Below are positions 8,194 to 15,239 of a DNA stretch of 29,271 nt, in pieces (position 1 is the first letter of the stretch; the number at the start of each line of letters is the position of its first letter). The stretch lies in the NCBI GenBank assembly GCA_003446665.1, contig DMCT01000063.1, forward strand, positions 5,662 to 34,932, in the 5' to 3' direction. The notes under the pieces were generated by a model that did no database searches, was not told where the DNA came from, and was given only the letters and a program-made list of their open reading frames with translations. The stretch comes from Synergistaceae bacterium. GTDB lineage: Bacteria; Synergistota; Synergistia; Synergistales; Thermovirgaceae. A program made the position numbers and the translations under genes.

Positions 8194-8451
8194 GTGAGGA
8201 AAGCGAGCGAAAAGGGTTTGAAAATCCATTTAAGGCTTGAAGGAAGTCTCTACTGGTACGAGCGGGAAAAACGTAAAGAACTTCTGATAGAAGTTCCAGA
8301 TGGTTCGACCTACAGGGATGTCATCGAACAGGCAGGATTGCCCTTGAGTGAAATAGCGTATCTTTCAGTAGAAAACCAAACCAGAAACCTGGAAGACAAG
8401 GCCAAAGACGGAGAAACGGTACTGATCATGCCGGTGATCGGCGGAGGTTAA
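8194..8451 (+). CDS. MoaD/ThiS-family sulfur-carrier protein
   Basis: This is a small ubiquitin-fold protein of about 85 residues, ending in the diglycine-type tail MPVIGGG that is adenylated and thiocarboxylated in this family. The middle shows the usual MoaD pattern (ELLIEVPDGSTYRDVIEQAGLP, then a DxxxLKDGDxVxIxP-like NLEDKAKDGETVLIMP). MoaD donates sulfur to make molybdopterin. Here it lies three genes upstream of an aldehyde:ferredoxin oxidoreductase that needs a tungsten or molybdenum bis-pterin, so a dedicated pterin sulfur carrier is the simplest reading. The start is uncertain: GTG at 8194 has no good ribosome site, and TTG at 8218 is an alternative that keeps the whole domain. Confidence 0.82.
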   Translation: MRKASEKGLKIHLRLEGSLYWYEREKRKELLIEVPDGSTYRDVIEQAGLPLSEIAYLSVENQTRNLEDKAKDGETVLIMPVIGGG

Positions 8452-8514
8452 ACAGTATCGTTTTTTTGCGCTGTGTGTAATGAGAAATTTTGAACGTGAG
8501 GAGGGAAAAGGAAG

Positions 8515-9819
8515 ATGGATTTTATCCAGATTGCCATTTTACCGATAGCGTTGATCCTTTTCGGCTATCTGGCATTTCAAAAATGGAGTGCTTTGATCTT
8601 AGGTCCGCTTTTGTCCATTCTCGTCGCTCTTGTAGCGGGTCTTCCGCTTTTCGAGACGATGCTCGGTCCTTATATGGAGACGGCGGCTGGTTATGTGAAA
8701 AACTATTTTCTTATCTTCTTTGTTGGAGCCGTATTCGGGTCCGTGATGGAGGAAACAGGGGCGGCCAAGGCGTTGGCGCACTGGATGGCGGGGCTTACGA
8801 AAGGGAAGTTCGTAGCGCCCCTTATCATGACCATAACAGGACTTTTGACATATGGTGGCATCAGCGGGTTTGTCGTTTTCTTTGCCATGTACCCTATCGC
8901 ACTGCACCTTTTCCGAGAGGCGAACCTGAGCCGGAGGCTAATACCCGCAGCTATTTCGGCAGGATGCTGGACATGGTCGATGAACGGACCCGGTACACCT
9001 GCCATCCAGAATATCATACCGATGCGAGTTCTAGGGACGAGTTCCATTGCCGATCCTATAGGTGGCGCCGTTGCTGCGATAATACAATTTGCGCTGATTT
9101 TTGCTTACCTTGAATGGCAAGGTAAGGCCTATCAAAAGAAAGGTCATTATTTTGTCGAAGATGAACACGTAAAGAAATTTACCCAAGCACTTGGCGAAGA
9201 TGCTCAGTTACCGAATCCTTATCTTGCAGCTATCCCTCCGATTCTGATCCTTGTTCTTTTCAACGTAGTCCAGATGCCTGTTGAGGGAGCAGTGCTTGCG
9301 GGCATACTCACAGCTATCGTGCTTTTCAGAAACTACGGCGGAGATTATCAGGAATGGGTCGGGATTCTCAACAGGGGGGCCATGAACTCCGCGCCGGCCA
9401 TACTCAATACAGCCATCGTGGTTGGCTTTGCAGGAGTGGTTCGGGGTACCGTTGGTTTCGAACAGATTATCAGTATGCTCAAAGATCTCCAGATGTCGCC
9501 TCTACTTTTTGTGGCTATCACCTCTGCTGTTGCTGCAGGAGCAGCAGGTTCCGCATCCGGGGGTCTTGGCGTGGCTTATGCGGCATTGGGAACTACTTAC
9601 GCATCTTTGGGTGTTCCTATGGGGTGGGTTCACCGGGTCTCGGTCATTGCTGCGGGAACGCTAGATACTCTGCCGCACCAGGGTGCCCAGATCACTCTTC
9701 TTTCCATCTGTCATCAAACGCACAGGGAAGCTTACTGGCCGATTTTCGTGACCCAGATTGTCATACCTGTCATTGCCGTATTTGCTCTAATAGCTCTTCA
9801 TGGCATAGGATTACCGTAA
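8515..9819 (+). CDS. GntP-family organic acid permease
   Basis: This is a 434-residue integral membrane transporter of the GntP (gluconate:H+ symporter) family. It has about twelve hydrophobic segments and the conserved central stretch GLLTYGGISGFVVFF, followed later by SAGCWTWSMNGPGTPA. A Gly/Ala-rich C-terminal portion (AAGAAGSASGGLGVAYAALG and TLDTLPHQGAQIT) is also typical. The start has a strong GAGGAGGGAAAAGGAAG signal upstream. Family members import sugar acids and small hydroxy- or oxo-acids. The following dehydrogenase and oxidoreductase suggest a hydroxyacid or alcohol-bearing acid as cargo. It could also be a citrate/lactate-like symporter; substrate is not determined. Confidence 0.9.
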   Translation: MDFIQIAILPIALILFGYLAFQKWSALILGPLLSILVALVAGLPLFETMLGPYMETAAGYVKNYFLIFFVGAVFGSVMEETGAAKALAHWMAGLTKGKFVAPLIMTITGLLTYGGISGFVVFFAMYPIALHLFREANLSRRLIPAAISAGCWTWSMNGPGTPAIQNIIPMRVLGTSSIADPIGGAVAAIIQFALIFAYLEWQGKAYQKKGHYFVEDEHVKKFTQALGEDAQLPNPYLAAIPPILILVLFNVVQMPVEGAVLAGILTAIVLFRNYGGDYQEWVGILNRGAMNSAPAILNTAIVVGFAGVVRGTVGFEQIISMLKDLQMSPLLFVAITSAVAAGAAGSASGGLGVAYAALGTTYASLGVPMGWVHRVSVIAAGTLDTLPHQGAQITLLSICHQTHREAYWPIFVTQIVIPVIAVFALIALHGIGLP

Positions 9820-9874
9820 GATAGTCTATTTTTATAGCGACCGGATATTTAACTATGGTGGAAACGAGTAAGGG

Positions 9875-9910
9875 AAACGGGGAAACAGGAAACGGGGAAA
9901 CAGGAAACAG
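9875..9910 (+). repeat. 15-bp tandem repeat (2.4 copies) before the alcohol dehydrogenase
   Basis: The unit AAACGGGGAAACAGG occurs at 9875-9889 and 9890-9904, followed by a partial AAACAG. The same 14-base word GGGGAAACAGGAAA appears again exactly at 11188-11201, overlapping the start of the oxidoreductase gene. The repeat is purine-rich and lies just upstream of the true ribosome site (AAGGAGGT, about 9923-9930). Confidence 0.85.
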
Positions 9911-9939
9911 AAGAATTAACCTTAAGGAGGTACGCAAAA

Positions 9940-11100
9940 ATGAAGGGTACTGCTTTTTTAATGCCCAAGGTGCTTTTGCAGGGACCTGGTTCGCTGGAAA
10001 TGTTGGGTAAGGAAATACAGCGGATTGGTTGTAAAAAAGCCCTTCTGGTCACGGACAAGATAATGGAGAAGTCGGGGTACGTTGGCAAATTGACGGCAAT
10101 TCTCGATAATGCGACTGTTGGCTACGTGATTTTCGACGGCGTGGCCGGAGAACCAGAAGACAGGTTCATATATGAAGGACTTGAAGTCTATAAAAAAGAA
10201 AACTGCGATTTCCTTATTGCCCTTGGAGGAGGAAGTCCTATCGATACGGCCAAGGCTGTGGGTATTCTCGCAACTAATGGTGGGAAAATCACGGAGTACA
10301 TGGGTGCCGACAAGGTTTCGAAGCCAACCCCTCCCGTGGTAGCTATTGCCACAACTGCCGGTACTGGTTCGGAGGTCACGAGGTTCACAATAATTACGGA
10401 CACAGAAAATGATGTAAAAATGCTCATCGGATCTCCCTTTGTAATGCCCGACATAGCTGTAGCGGACCCGATCCTCACCCTTACGGTGCCCCCAAAGGTT
10501 ACCGCTGCCACGGGGCTTGATGCTTTCTGTCACGCCATTGAAGCTTATGTTTCAAAGAAGGCTACTCCCATGACTGACAAGGTGTCGCTGGCGGCCATCG
10601 AGTTGATCTCCCAGAACCTCAGAAAGGCCTGGTGCAATGGCGATGACCTGGAGGCGAGGTCCAATATGATGTTGGCTTCGACCCTTGCAGGTATGTCATT
10701 CAACAACTCCTCGGTAACGCTGATACATGGCATGTCCCGGCCTATAGGAGCCAATTTCCATCTGGCCCATGGTATTTCCAACGCAGTTTTGCTTCCGACC
10801 TGGGCTGAGTTTACTTACCTGGCGGTTCCCGAGAAATTTGCGAAAGTGGCGGAAGCGATGGGAGAGAATGTAGAAGGGCTTCCAGTACTTGACGCGGCTC
10901 TGGTAGCAGTAGACGCCATCAGGAGGCTTTGTGAGGATGTCGAAGTGCCCTCGATTAGCGAAATGGGCGTAAAAAAGGAAGATTTCGAAAAGGTTCTCGA
11001 AAAAATGGCTCACGATGCCGTTGTGAGCGGGAGTCCCGCGAACAACCCGCGCAGCGTTGATGAGAAACAGATCGTAGAACTTTACAGGAAAGCTTTTTAG
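9940..11100 (+). CDS. iron-containing (group III) alcohol dehydrogenase
   Basis: This 386-residue NAD(P)-dependent dehydrogenase interconverts an alcohol and its aldehyde or ketone. The dinucleotide-binding domain carries GGGSPIDTAKA (96-106) and ATTAGTGSEVT (138-147). The metal ligands of the family are in place: D194 and H198 (GLDAFCHAIEAY), H263 (LIHGMSRPIG) and H277 (HLAHGISNAVLLP). The start follows a strong AAGGAGGT. It lies between a GntP-type permease and an aldehyde:ferredoxin oxidoreductase. This order suggests it oxidises an imported hydroxy compound to the aldehyde used by the next enzyme, as 4-hydroxybutyrate dehydrogenases and related group III enzymes do. The exact substrate is not evident. 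Confidence 0.93.
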   Translation: MKGTAFLMPKVLLQGPGSLEMLGKEIQRIGCKKALLVTDKIMEKSGYVGKLTAILDNATVGYVIFDGVAGEPEDRFIYEGLEVYKKENCDFLIALGGGSPIDTAKAVGILATNGGKITEYMGADKVSKPTPPVVAIATTAGTGSEVTRFTIITDTENDVKMLIGSPFVMPDIAVADPILTLTVPPKVTAATGLDAFCHAIEAYVSKKATPMTDKVSLAAIELISQNLRKAWCNGDDLEARSNMMLASTLAGMSFNNSSVTLIHGMSRPIGANFHLAHGISNAVLLPTWAEFTYLAVPEKFAKVAEAMGENVEGLPVLDAALVAVDAIRRLCEDVEVPSISEMGVKKEDFEKVLEKMAHDAVVSGSPANNPRSVDEKQIVELYRKAF

Positions 11101-11128
11101 TTCTATTTGAATACTTTAGGGGTGTTAC

Positions 11129-11167
11129 AACGGAAGGGATGGTATCGTTTTCGCCCCTTCCGTTTTT
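11129..11167 (+). terminator. intercistronic terminator-like hairpin between ADH and AOR genes
   Basis: A perfect ten-base stem (AACGGAAGGG at 11129-11138, CCCTTCCGTT at 11155-11164) with a 16-base loop ends in a five-T run. It has the form of an intrinsic terminator. It lies only 34 bases before the next start on the same strand, so it more likely lowers read-through than ends the operon. Confidence 0.7.
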
Positions 11168-11200
11168 AACATCAAGCAAGCAACAAGGGGGAAACAGGAA

Positions 11201-13081
11201 ATGGAAGAACGGAGCGAAAAATTTGAGATGAAAATTATGGAAATTGATCTGACCTCAAAGGGTACCAAAACCTGGACGGTTCCGCAAAAGCTTTGGGAAA
11301 GACATCTGGGAGGCTCTGGGCTCGCTGCCATGTACTTTTACGAACGGGGTTTATACGATGTGGACCCCCTCGGGCCAGACAATGCGCTTTTTTTCCTGAA
11401 CGGCTTGCTCACCGGCACTAACGTTCCCTGCGCCTGCAAGACTTCGGTGTGTACCAAGTCCCCATTAACCGGTATCTGGGGAGAATCCACCGTCGGCGGA
11501 TATTGGGGGGCACAGCTTAAAAAAGCGTCCTGGCATGGTGTCTTTCTGGAAGGAGTGGCGGATCGACCTGTTTATGTCGTAATCGATGACGAAAATGTCG
11601 AAATTCGTGATGCCGGACATCTTTGGGGCCTCGACGTGTATGTGACTTCCGAAGCAATCAAAAAGACCCACGGGCAAGATTTTGAAGTGGCCTGCATAGG
11701 CCCCGCAGGCGAAAAGGCCGTCCTCATTGCGGGCATCATGGTTGGCGGCGAAGCGACTCGGGCCGCGGGCCGCGTAGGAGTCGGTGCAGTGATGGGCTCG
11801 AAAAAGGTAAAAGCGATCGCTGTTAGAGGCACCCGAAAGGTGCCTGTCGCAGACAAAAGCAAGCTGGCCGCGATCAACAAGGATAGTGTACCGAAAATTA
11901 TGGTCGGGGCGAAGGGCCTCACCGATTTTGGAACCGCCGGTGGAGTAGAGACCGTTGAAGCAAACGGGGACCTCTCGATTCGGAATTGGTCTTTGGGTTC
12001 CTGGAAGGAAGGAGCCTCAAAGACTAACGGCCAGAAAATCGCGGAAACCTGCTTTGTTTCGCATTATGGGTGCCATGCATGCCCCATCCGCTGCGGAAAG
12101 GATGTAAAAGTCGAATTCGGTCCCTATGCGGGCGGAATCTCTCATGGGCCGGAATATGAAACGTGCGACGGTTTTGGCGCCAATCTCCTCAATGACGACT
12201 TGAAGGTTCTCGTAGCCGCCAATGACATGTGCAATCGTTTTGGTCTTGACACAATTTCGACCTCCGGTGTCATTGGTTGGGCAATGGAAACCTATGAGCA
12301 CGGACTTATCACCAAAGAGGACACGGGTGGAATAGATCTGACGTGGGGCAATGGCGAGGCGATTCTGGAGCTGGTAGACCAGATCGGTCACGCGAAGGGG
12401 TTTGGGGCCTTTCTCGGCCAGGGGGTCAGGCGCTGCGCGGCTGAAATAGGCGGGCTTGCCGAGGAGTTCGCCGTCGAGACGAAAGGTCTGGAGTTTGCCT
12501 ACCACGACCCCAGGGCCTTTACCTCTATGGCCGTCAATTACGCCACCGCAAACAGGGGTGCCTGCCATCTGGAAGCCCTTTCGTATTTTGCGGAGATGGG
12601 CATACCACCACTTGGTCTTTTCGGGTTCGATAAGGAAACGACAAGAACCGGCTGGGAGCACAAGGCCGAAATTTGCTACATAACCCAGAATTTCATGGAG
12701 ACTTTCAATAACCTTGGCCTTTGCAAGTTTCTCACCAGGGGGAAGGAAGCTGCGGGTCCCGAGGTAATCGCCGCCTGGGTGGAAGCTGTTACGGGTATTC
12801 CCTTTACGAAAGAAGACCTTATGAAAGCGGGAGAGCGCAACTTCAACCTGAAGCGGCTTTTCAATTACAAACTGGGCGTGACACGCAAAGACGACAGGCT
12901 GCCGCCCCGTCTTGCGGCTCACGATAAAAAAACAGGCGCCGCCGCCGGCAGCATACCCTACCTTTCCAGAATGTTGGTCGAGTATTACGGCCACAGGGGC
13001 TGGACACAGGAAGGTGTTCCAACAAGGGAGCGGATTGCCGCACTCGGATTGGATAACATCGAGGGCCAGCCGGGAGTTTGA
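11201..13081 (+). CDS. tungsten/molybdenum aldehyde:ferredoxin oxidoreductase
   Basis: This 626-residue enzyme of the AOR family oxidises aldehydes to carboxylic acids with ferredoxin as electron acceptor. The N-terminal pterin-binding domain shows LGGSGLAAMYFYERG and GIWGESTVGGYWG. The 4Fe-4S ligands are C291, C294 and C298 (CHACPIRC), with C508 (NNLGLCKF) as the fourth. Other family marks are GPEYET, NDMCNRFGLDTISTSG and AYHDPRAF...YATANRGACH. The length is typical. The ATG at 11201 follows AAGGGGGAAACAGGAA; an internal ATG at 11228 is possible but has poorer spacing. The neighbours (MoaD-like carrier, alcohol dehydrogenase, rubredoxin) fit a role in disposing of an aldehyde made by the cluster. 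Metal choice (W or Mo) cannot be read from sequence. Confidence 0.95.
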   Translation: MEERSEKFEMKIMEIDLTSKGTKTWTVPQKLWERHLGGSGLAAMYFYERGLYDVDPLGPDNALFFLNGLLTGTNVPCACKTSVCTKSPLTGIWGESTVGGYWGAQLKKASWHGVFLEGVADRPVYVVIDDENVEIRDAGHLWGLDVYVTSEAIKKTHGQDFEVACIGPAGEKAVLIAGIMVGGEATRAAGRVGVGAVMGSKKVKAIAVRGTRKVPVADKSKLAAINKDSVPKIMVGAKGLTDFGTAGGVETVEANGDLSIRNWSLGSWKEGASKTNGQKIAETCFVSHYGCHACPIRCGKDVKVEFGPYAGGISHGPEYETCDGFGANLLNDDLKVLVAANDMCNRFGLDTISTSGVIGWAMETYEHGLITKEDTGGIDLTWGNGEAILELVDQIGHAKGFGAFLGQGVRRCAAEIGGLAEEFAVETKGLEFAYHDPRAFTSMAVNYATANRGACHLEALSYFAEMGIPPLGLFGFDKETTRTGWEHKAEICYITQNFMETFNNLGLCKFLTRGKEAAGPEVIAAWVEAVTGIPFTKEDLMKAGERNFNLKRLFNYKLGVTRKDDRLPPRLAAHDKKTGAAAGSIPYLSRMLVEYYGHRGWTQEGVPTRERIAALGLDNIEGQPGV

Positions 13082-13083
13082 CT

Positions 13084-13099
13084 GAATTCTCGAGAATTC
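13084..13099. repeat. perfect 16-bp palindrome just after the AOR stop
   Basis: GAATTCTCGAGAATTC is an exact inverted repeat beginning three bases past the AOR stop codon. It could be an operator for the rubredoxin gene or the base of a small RNA hairpin. It lacks a T-run, so it is not a standard terminator. Confidence 0.6.
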
Positions 13100-13231
13100 G
13101 CGGAGTAATTGCGGAATCGGAGTCGATCAAGGCTGGTTGTGTGCCGGTATACTATGGTAAAGTAAGGGAAATCGGAAGGGAAGGCTTTAGGGCGTTTCTT
13201 CCGGGAGAAAGGGGTGGGTCGATTGTCACCT

Positions 13232-13420
13232 ATGAAAACTAAGTATGTCTGTTCCGTGTGCGGCTATGTTTACGACCCTCAAAAAGGGGATCCAGAACAG
13301 GGGATAGAACCAGGGACTACGCCTTTCGAGGATTTGCCAGAAGAATGGATGTGCCCCGAGTGTGGAGTCGGCAAAGATTTGTTCAAACCCCTGAGATTTG
13401 GAACGGAAATAAGAGATTGA
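13232..13420 (+). CDS. rubredoxin
   Basis: This is a small one-iron electron carrier. The four iron ligands are C7 and C10 (VCSVCGY) and C41 and C44 ([12 protein letters not shown]), with the usual aromatic and Pro positions between them ([20 protein letters not shown]). Counted from the ATG at 13232 it has 62 residues, slightly longer than the usual 52-55 because of a short C-terminal tail. Earlier in-frame starts are possible: GTG at 13214 has GGGAG six bases upstream and TTG at 13223 follows AGGGGTGGG, so the N-terminus is uncertain. It may act as electron partner of the AOR or serve oxygen/peroxide defence in an anaerobe. The 132-base gap from aor allows its own promoter. Confidence 0.93.
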   Translation: MKTKYVCSVCGYVYDPQKGDPEQGIEPGTTPFEDLPEEWMCPECGVGKDLFKPLRFGTEIRD

Positions 13421-13489
13421 CACGACCTTTGGTTCATGAAGATAAAATGTTTTTTGAAATAGCCGACTGCTAAAAATAAGCGTGACCCT

Positions 13490-13519
13490 AGCGGAGCCGG
13501 GAACCTGACCGGCTCCGCT
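13490..13519. terminator. GC-rich hairpin after rubredoxin
   Basis: A perfect eleven-base stem (AGCGGAGCCGG / CCGGCTCCGCT) closes an eight-base loop 70 bases after the rubredoxin stop. Neither strand has a T-run directly after it (CAATATAATG follows). It is a transcript-end or RNA-stability hairpin rather than a textbook intrinsic terminator. Confidence 0.5.
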
Positions 13520-13615
13520 CAATATAATGCTTGGGTCAAAGATCTGTTCGAAAGTTTATGTGATTTGGCCTCTTTAAAGAGCAGGAATTATCGATCGAAA
13601 GGAGTACTGGTGAAA

Positions 13616-14863
13616 ATGTCGGAAACACTATGGGAACGAGTGCTTTCTTGTCTGGATGTAAACGGTCTTGTAGATATGACAAGAGAACTTGTTCGGATTC
13701 GCAGTGTATTTGATCCGGAAACCGAAGGTGCTAACGAGGAGAAAGTGGCACGTTTTTTGGCTTCCAGGCTCGAGGAGTGGGGTTTTTCGGTAGTAATGGA
13801 GGAAGTTTCTCCCGGAAGGCCCAACGTGATAGCGACGATAGCGGGTAATGAACCCGGGAAAACAATACTTTTCGAAGGGCATACCGACGTGGTAACCGAG
13901 GGGGACCCCGATGAATGGGAAGTCGATCCCTTCGGCGGAGAGCTGAAAGAAGGCAGGATCTACGGACGTGGTGCCTGCGACACGAAAGGGAATCTCGCCG
14001 CAATGATATTCGCGGCAAAAGCGTTGAAGGATTCCCGAGTCCCTTTCAAAGGGCGCGTTATGCTTTGTATCCCTGTCGATGAAGAGGGGATGATGGAAGG
14101 GATCAAGCATTTCATAAGAAGAGGGTGGGCCGATTCGGTAGATGCTGCCGTCATCTGCGAACCTCAGGAAAACAGGATATGCATAAGCCAGAAAGGGGCA
14201 CTTCGCGCAATCCTGGAAACGGAAGGCAAGATGGCCCACGGGGCCATGCCCTTTTCGGGTGTCAACCCCAATTGGGCCATGGCTGAGTTTATCTGCGCCC
14301 TCAGGGAAGTGGCGGAAAAGGAGGTAAGGATCCATGGAGAGGATGAATACCTCGGTTTGCCCAGCATAACACCTACCATGGTTCATTCGCCCTCGTCCGG
14401 ACGGGGACAGCTCAACGTCATCCCACGGCAGTCCCTGGTGGGACTGGATATCCGGACCATTCCAGCGCAGGATCACCAGGCGCTTAAAGAAGCCCTGCTT
14501 TCCTTGAAAGAAGAAATTGCGCGTAAGGATGGGAAAGTAAAAATGTCGCTAGAGTTTATCGAGGAAAGGCCATGCACTAAAACGGAAAAAAACGAGCAGA
14601 TTGTTCATGCGGCTTCGACCGCCTATCAGGTGGTTACCGGAAAGCATCCCGTGTATGATGGCGTGCCCGGTGCTACGGATGGTACGTTTCTATATGCCTG
14701 GAAAGGTATTCCCCTTGTTACCACGGGTGCCGGGAAAAGAGATGTACCGCATCAGGCAAACGAATACGTGGACATTGACGAACTTGTCGAAGCAGCCCGC
14801 ATCTTTGCGACAACGGCGGTGGTCTATCTTTCGGAGGAGGCGGAATGGAGCTGTAGCGGCTAA
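13616..14863 (+). CDS. M20-family metallohydrolase (ArgE/DapE/YgeY-like)
   Basis: This is a dizinc amidohydrolase or peptidase of 415 residues. The M20 metal and catalytic residues are visible: H89 and D91 (FEGHTDVV), D122 (GACDTKGN), the DEE at 155-157 (general base and metal ligand), E182 (ICEPQ) and H379 (DVPHQANEYV). A dimerisation insert lies in the middle third. The overall pattern resembles the ArgE/DapE/YgeY branch that removes N-acyl or N-carbamoyl groups from amino acids. GGAG at 13601-13604 could serve either GTG 13610 or ATG 13616; the difference is two residues. Genes downstream on the same strand encode a sodium symporter pair and an ornithine-cyclodeaminase-like enzyme, suggesting amino-acid derivative catabolism. 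The true substrate is unknown. Confidence 0.9.
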   Translation: MSETLWERVLSCLDVNGLVDMTRELVRIRSVFDPETEGANEEKVARFLASRLEEWGFSVVMEEVSPGRPNVIATIAGNEPGKTILFEGHTDVVTEGDPDEWEVDPFGGELKEGRIYGRGACDTKGNLAAMIFAAKALKDSRVPFKGRVMLCIPVDEEGMMEGIKHFIRRGWADSVDAAVICEPQENRICISQKGALRAILETEGKMAHGAMPFSGVNPNWAMAEFICALREVAEKEVRIHGEDEYLGLPSITPTMVHSPSSGRGQLNVIPRQSLVGLDIRTIPAQDHQALKEALLSLKEEIARKDGKVKMSLEFIEERPCTKTEKNEQIVHAASTAYQVVTGKHPVYDGVPGATDGTFLYAWKGIPLVTTGAGKRDVPHQANEYVDIDELVEAARIFATTAVVYLSEEAEWSCSG

Positions 14864-14963
14864 AAACGAAGGCAGCTTCGATAAAAGTTTTGGATTTTTC
14901 CGCGGCTTGTGTCTTTAATATTTGTATTGGAGCCAGTGTAAAAACATGGAGGTGAAGAGGGAA

Positions 14964-15239
14964 ATGGACCGTTTTGCTCAGGCGTCAAAGGAAGCATTAT
15001 GGGGAGTAGGGCTTTTTATCGCTTACTTTATTTGGTGGTACGGCTTCGGATATGGCCTCGGATCGGGTGATCCGGACGAATACACCTTCGTAATGGGGCT
15101 TCCCGCATGGTTTTTCTGGAGCTGTGTAGCCGGGTTTGTAGCCTTTCTTTTGGTTACCTGGGTCGTGGTGCATTTTTTCTTCAAGGATATTCCGCTCGAT
15201 GATGACGGGGATTCCAAATCCGGAGGTGAAGCAGCATGA
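14964..15239 (+). CDS. YhdT-like small subunit of a sodium symporter
   Basis: This 91-residue membrane protein has two hydrophobic segments (about 12-32, WGVGLFIAYFIWWYGFGYG, and 44-70, AWFFWSCVAGFVAFLLVTWVVV) and a short charged C-tail. It matches the YhdT/DUF997 type that is encoded beside PanF-like symporters. The ATG at 14964 is preferred because GGAGGTG lies nine bases upstream; in-frame ATGs at 14946 and 14922 would extend it without family support. Its stop overlaps the symporter start by four bases, so the two are almost certainly co-translated. Its molecular role in the pair is not established; a stabilising or accessory subunit is the usual assumption. Confidence 0.88.
   Translation: MDRFAQASKEALWGVGLFIAYFIWWYGFGYGLGSGDPDEYTFVMGLPAWFFWSCVAGFVAFLLVTWVVVHFFFKDIPLDDDGDSKSGGEAA

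Noticed and set aside
12017..12994. A long open frame on the minus strand across the AOR gene.
   Set aside because: It is antisense to a strongly conserved enzyme, matches no family I recognise, and long antisense frames are common in genes of this composition.
13084..13099. EcoRI-XhoI-EcoRI-like sequence, as from a cloning linker.
   Set aside because: Flanking genes and their order are continuous and natural on both sides, so a native palindrome is more likely than vector sequence.
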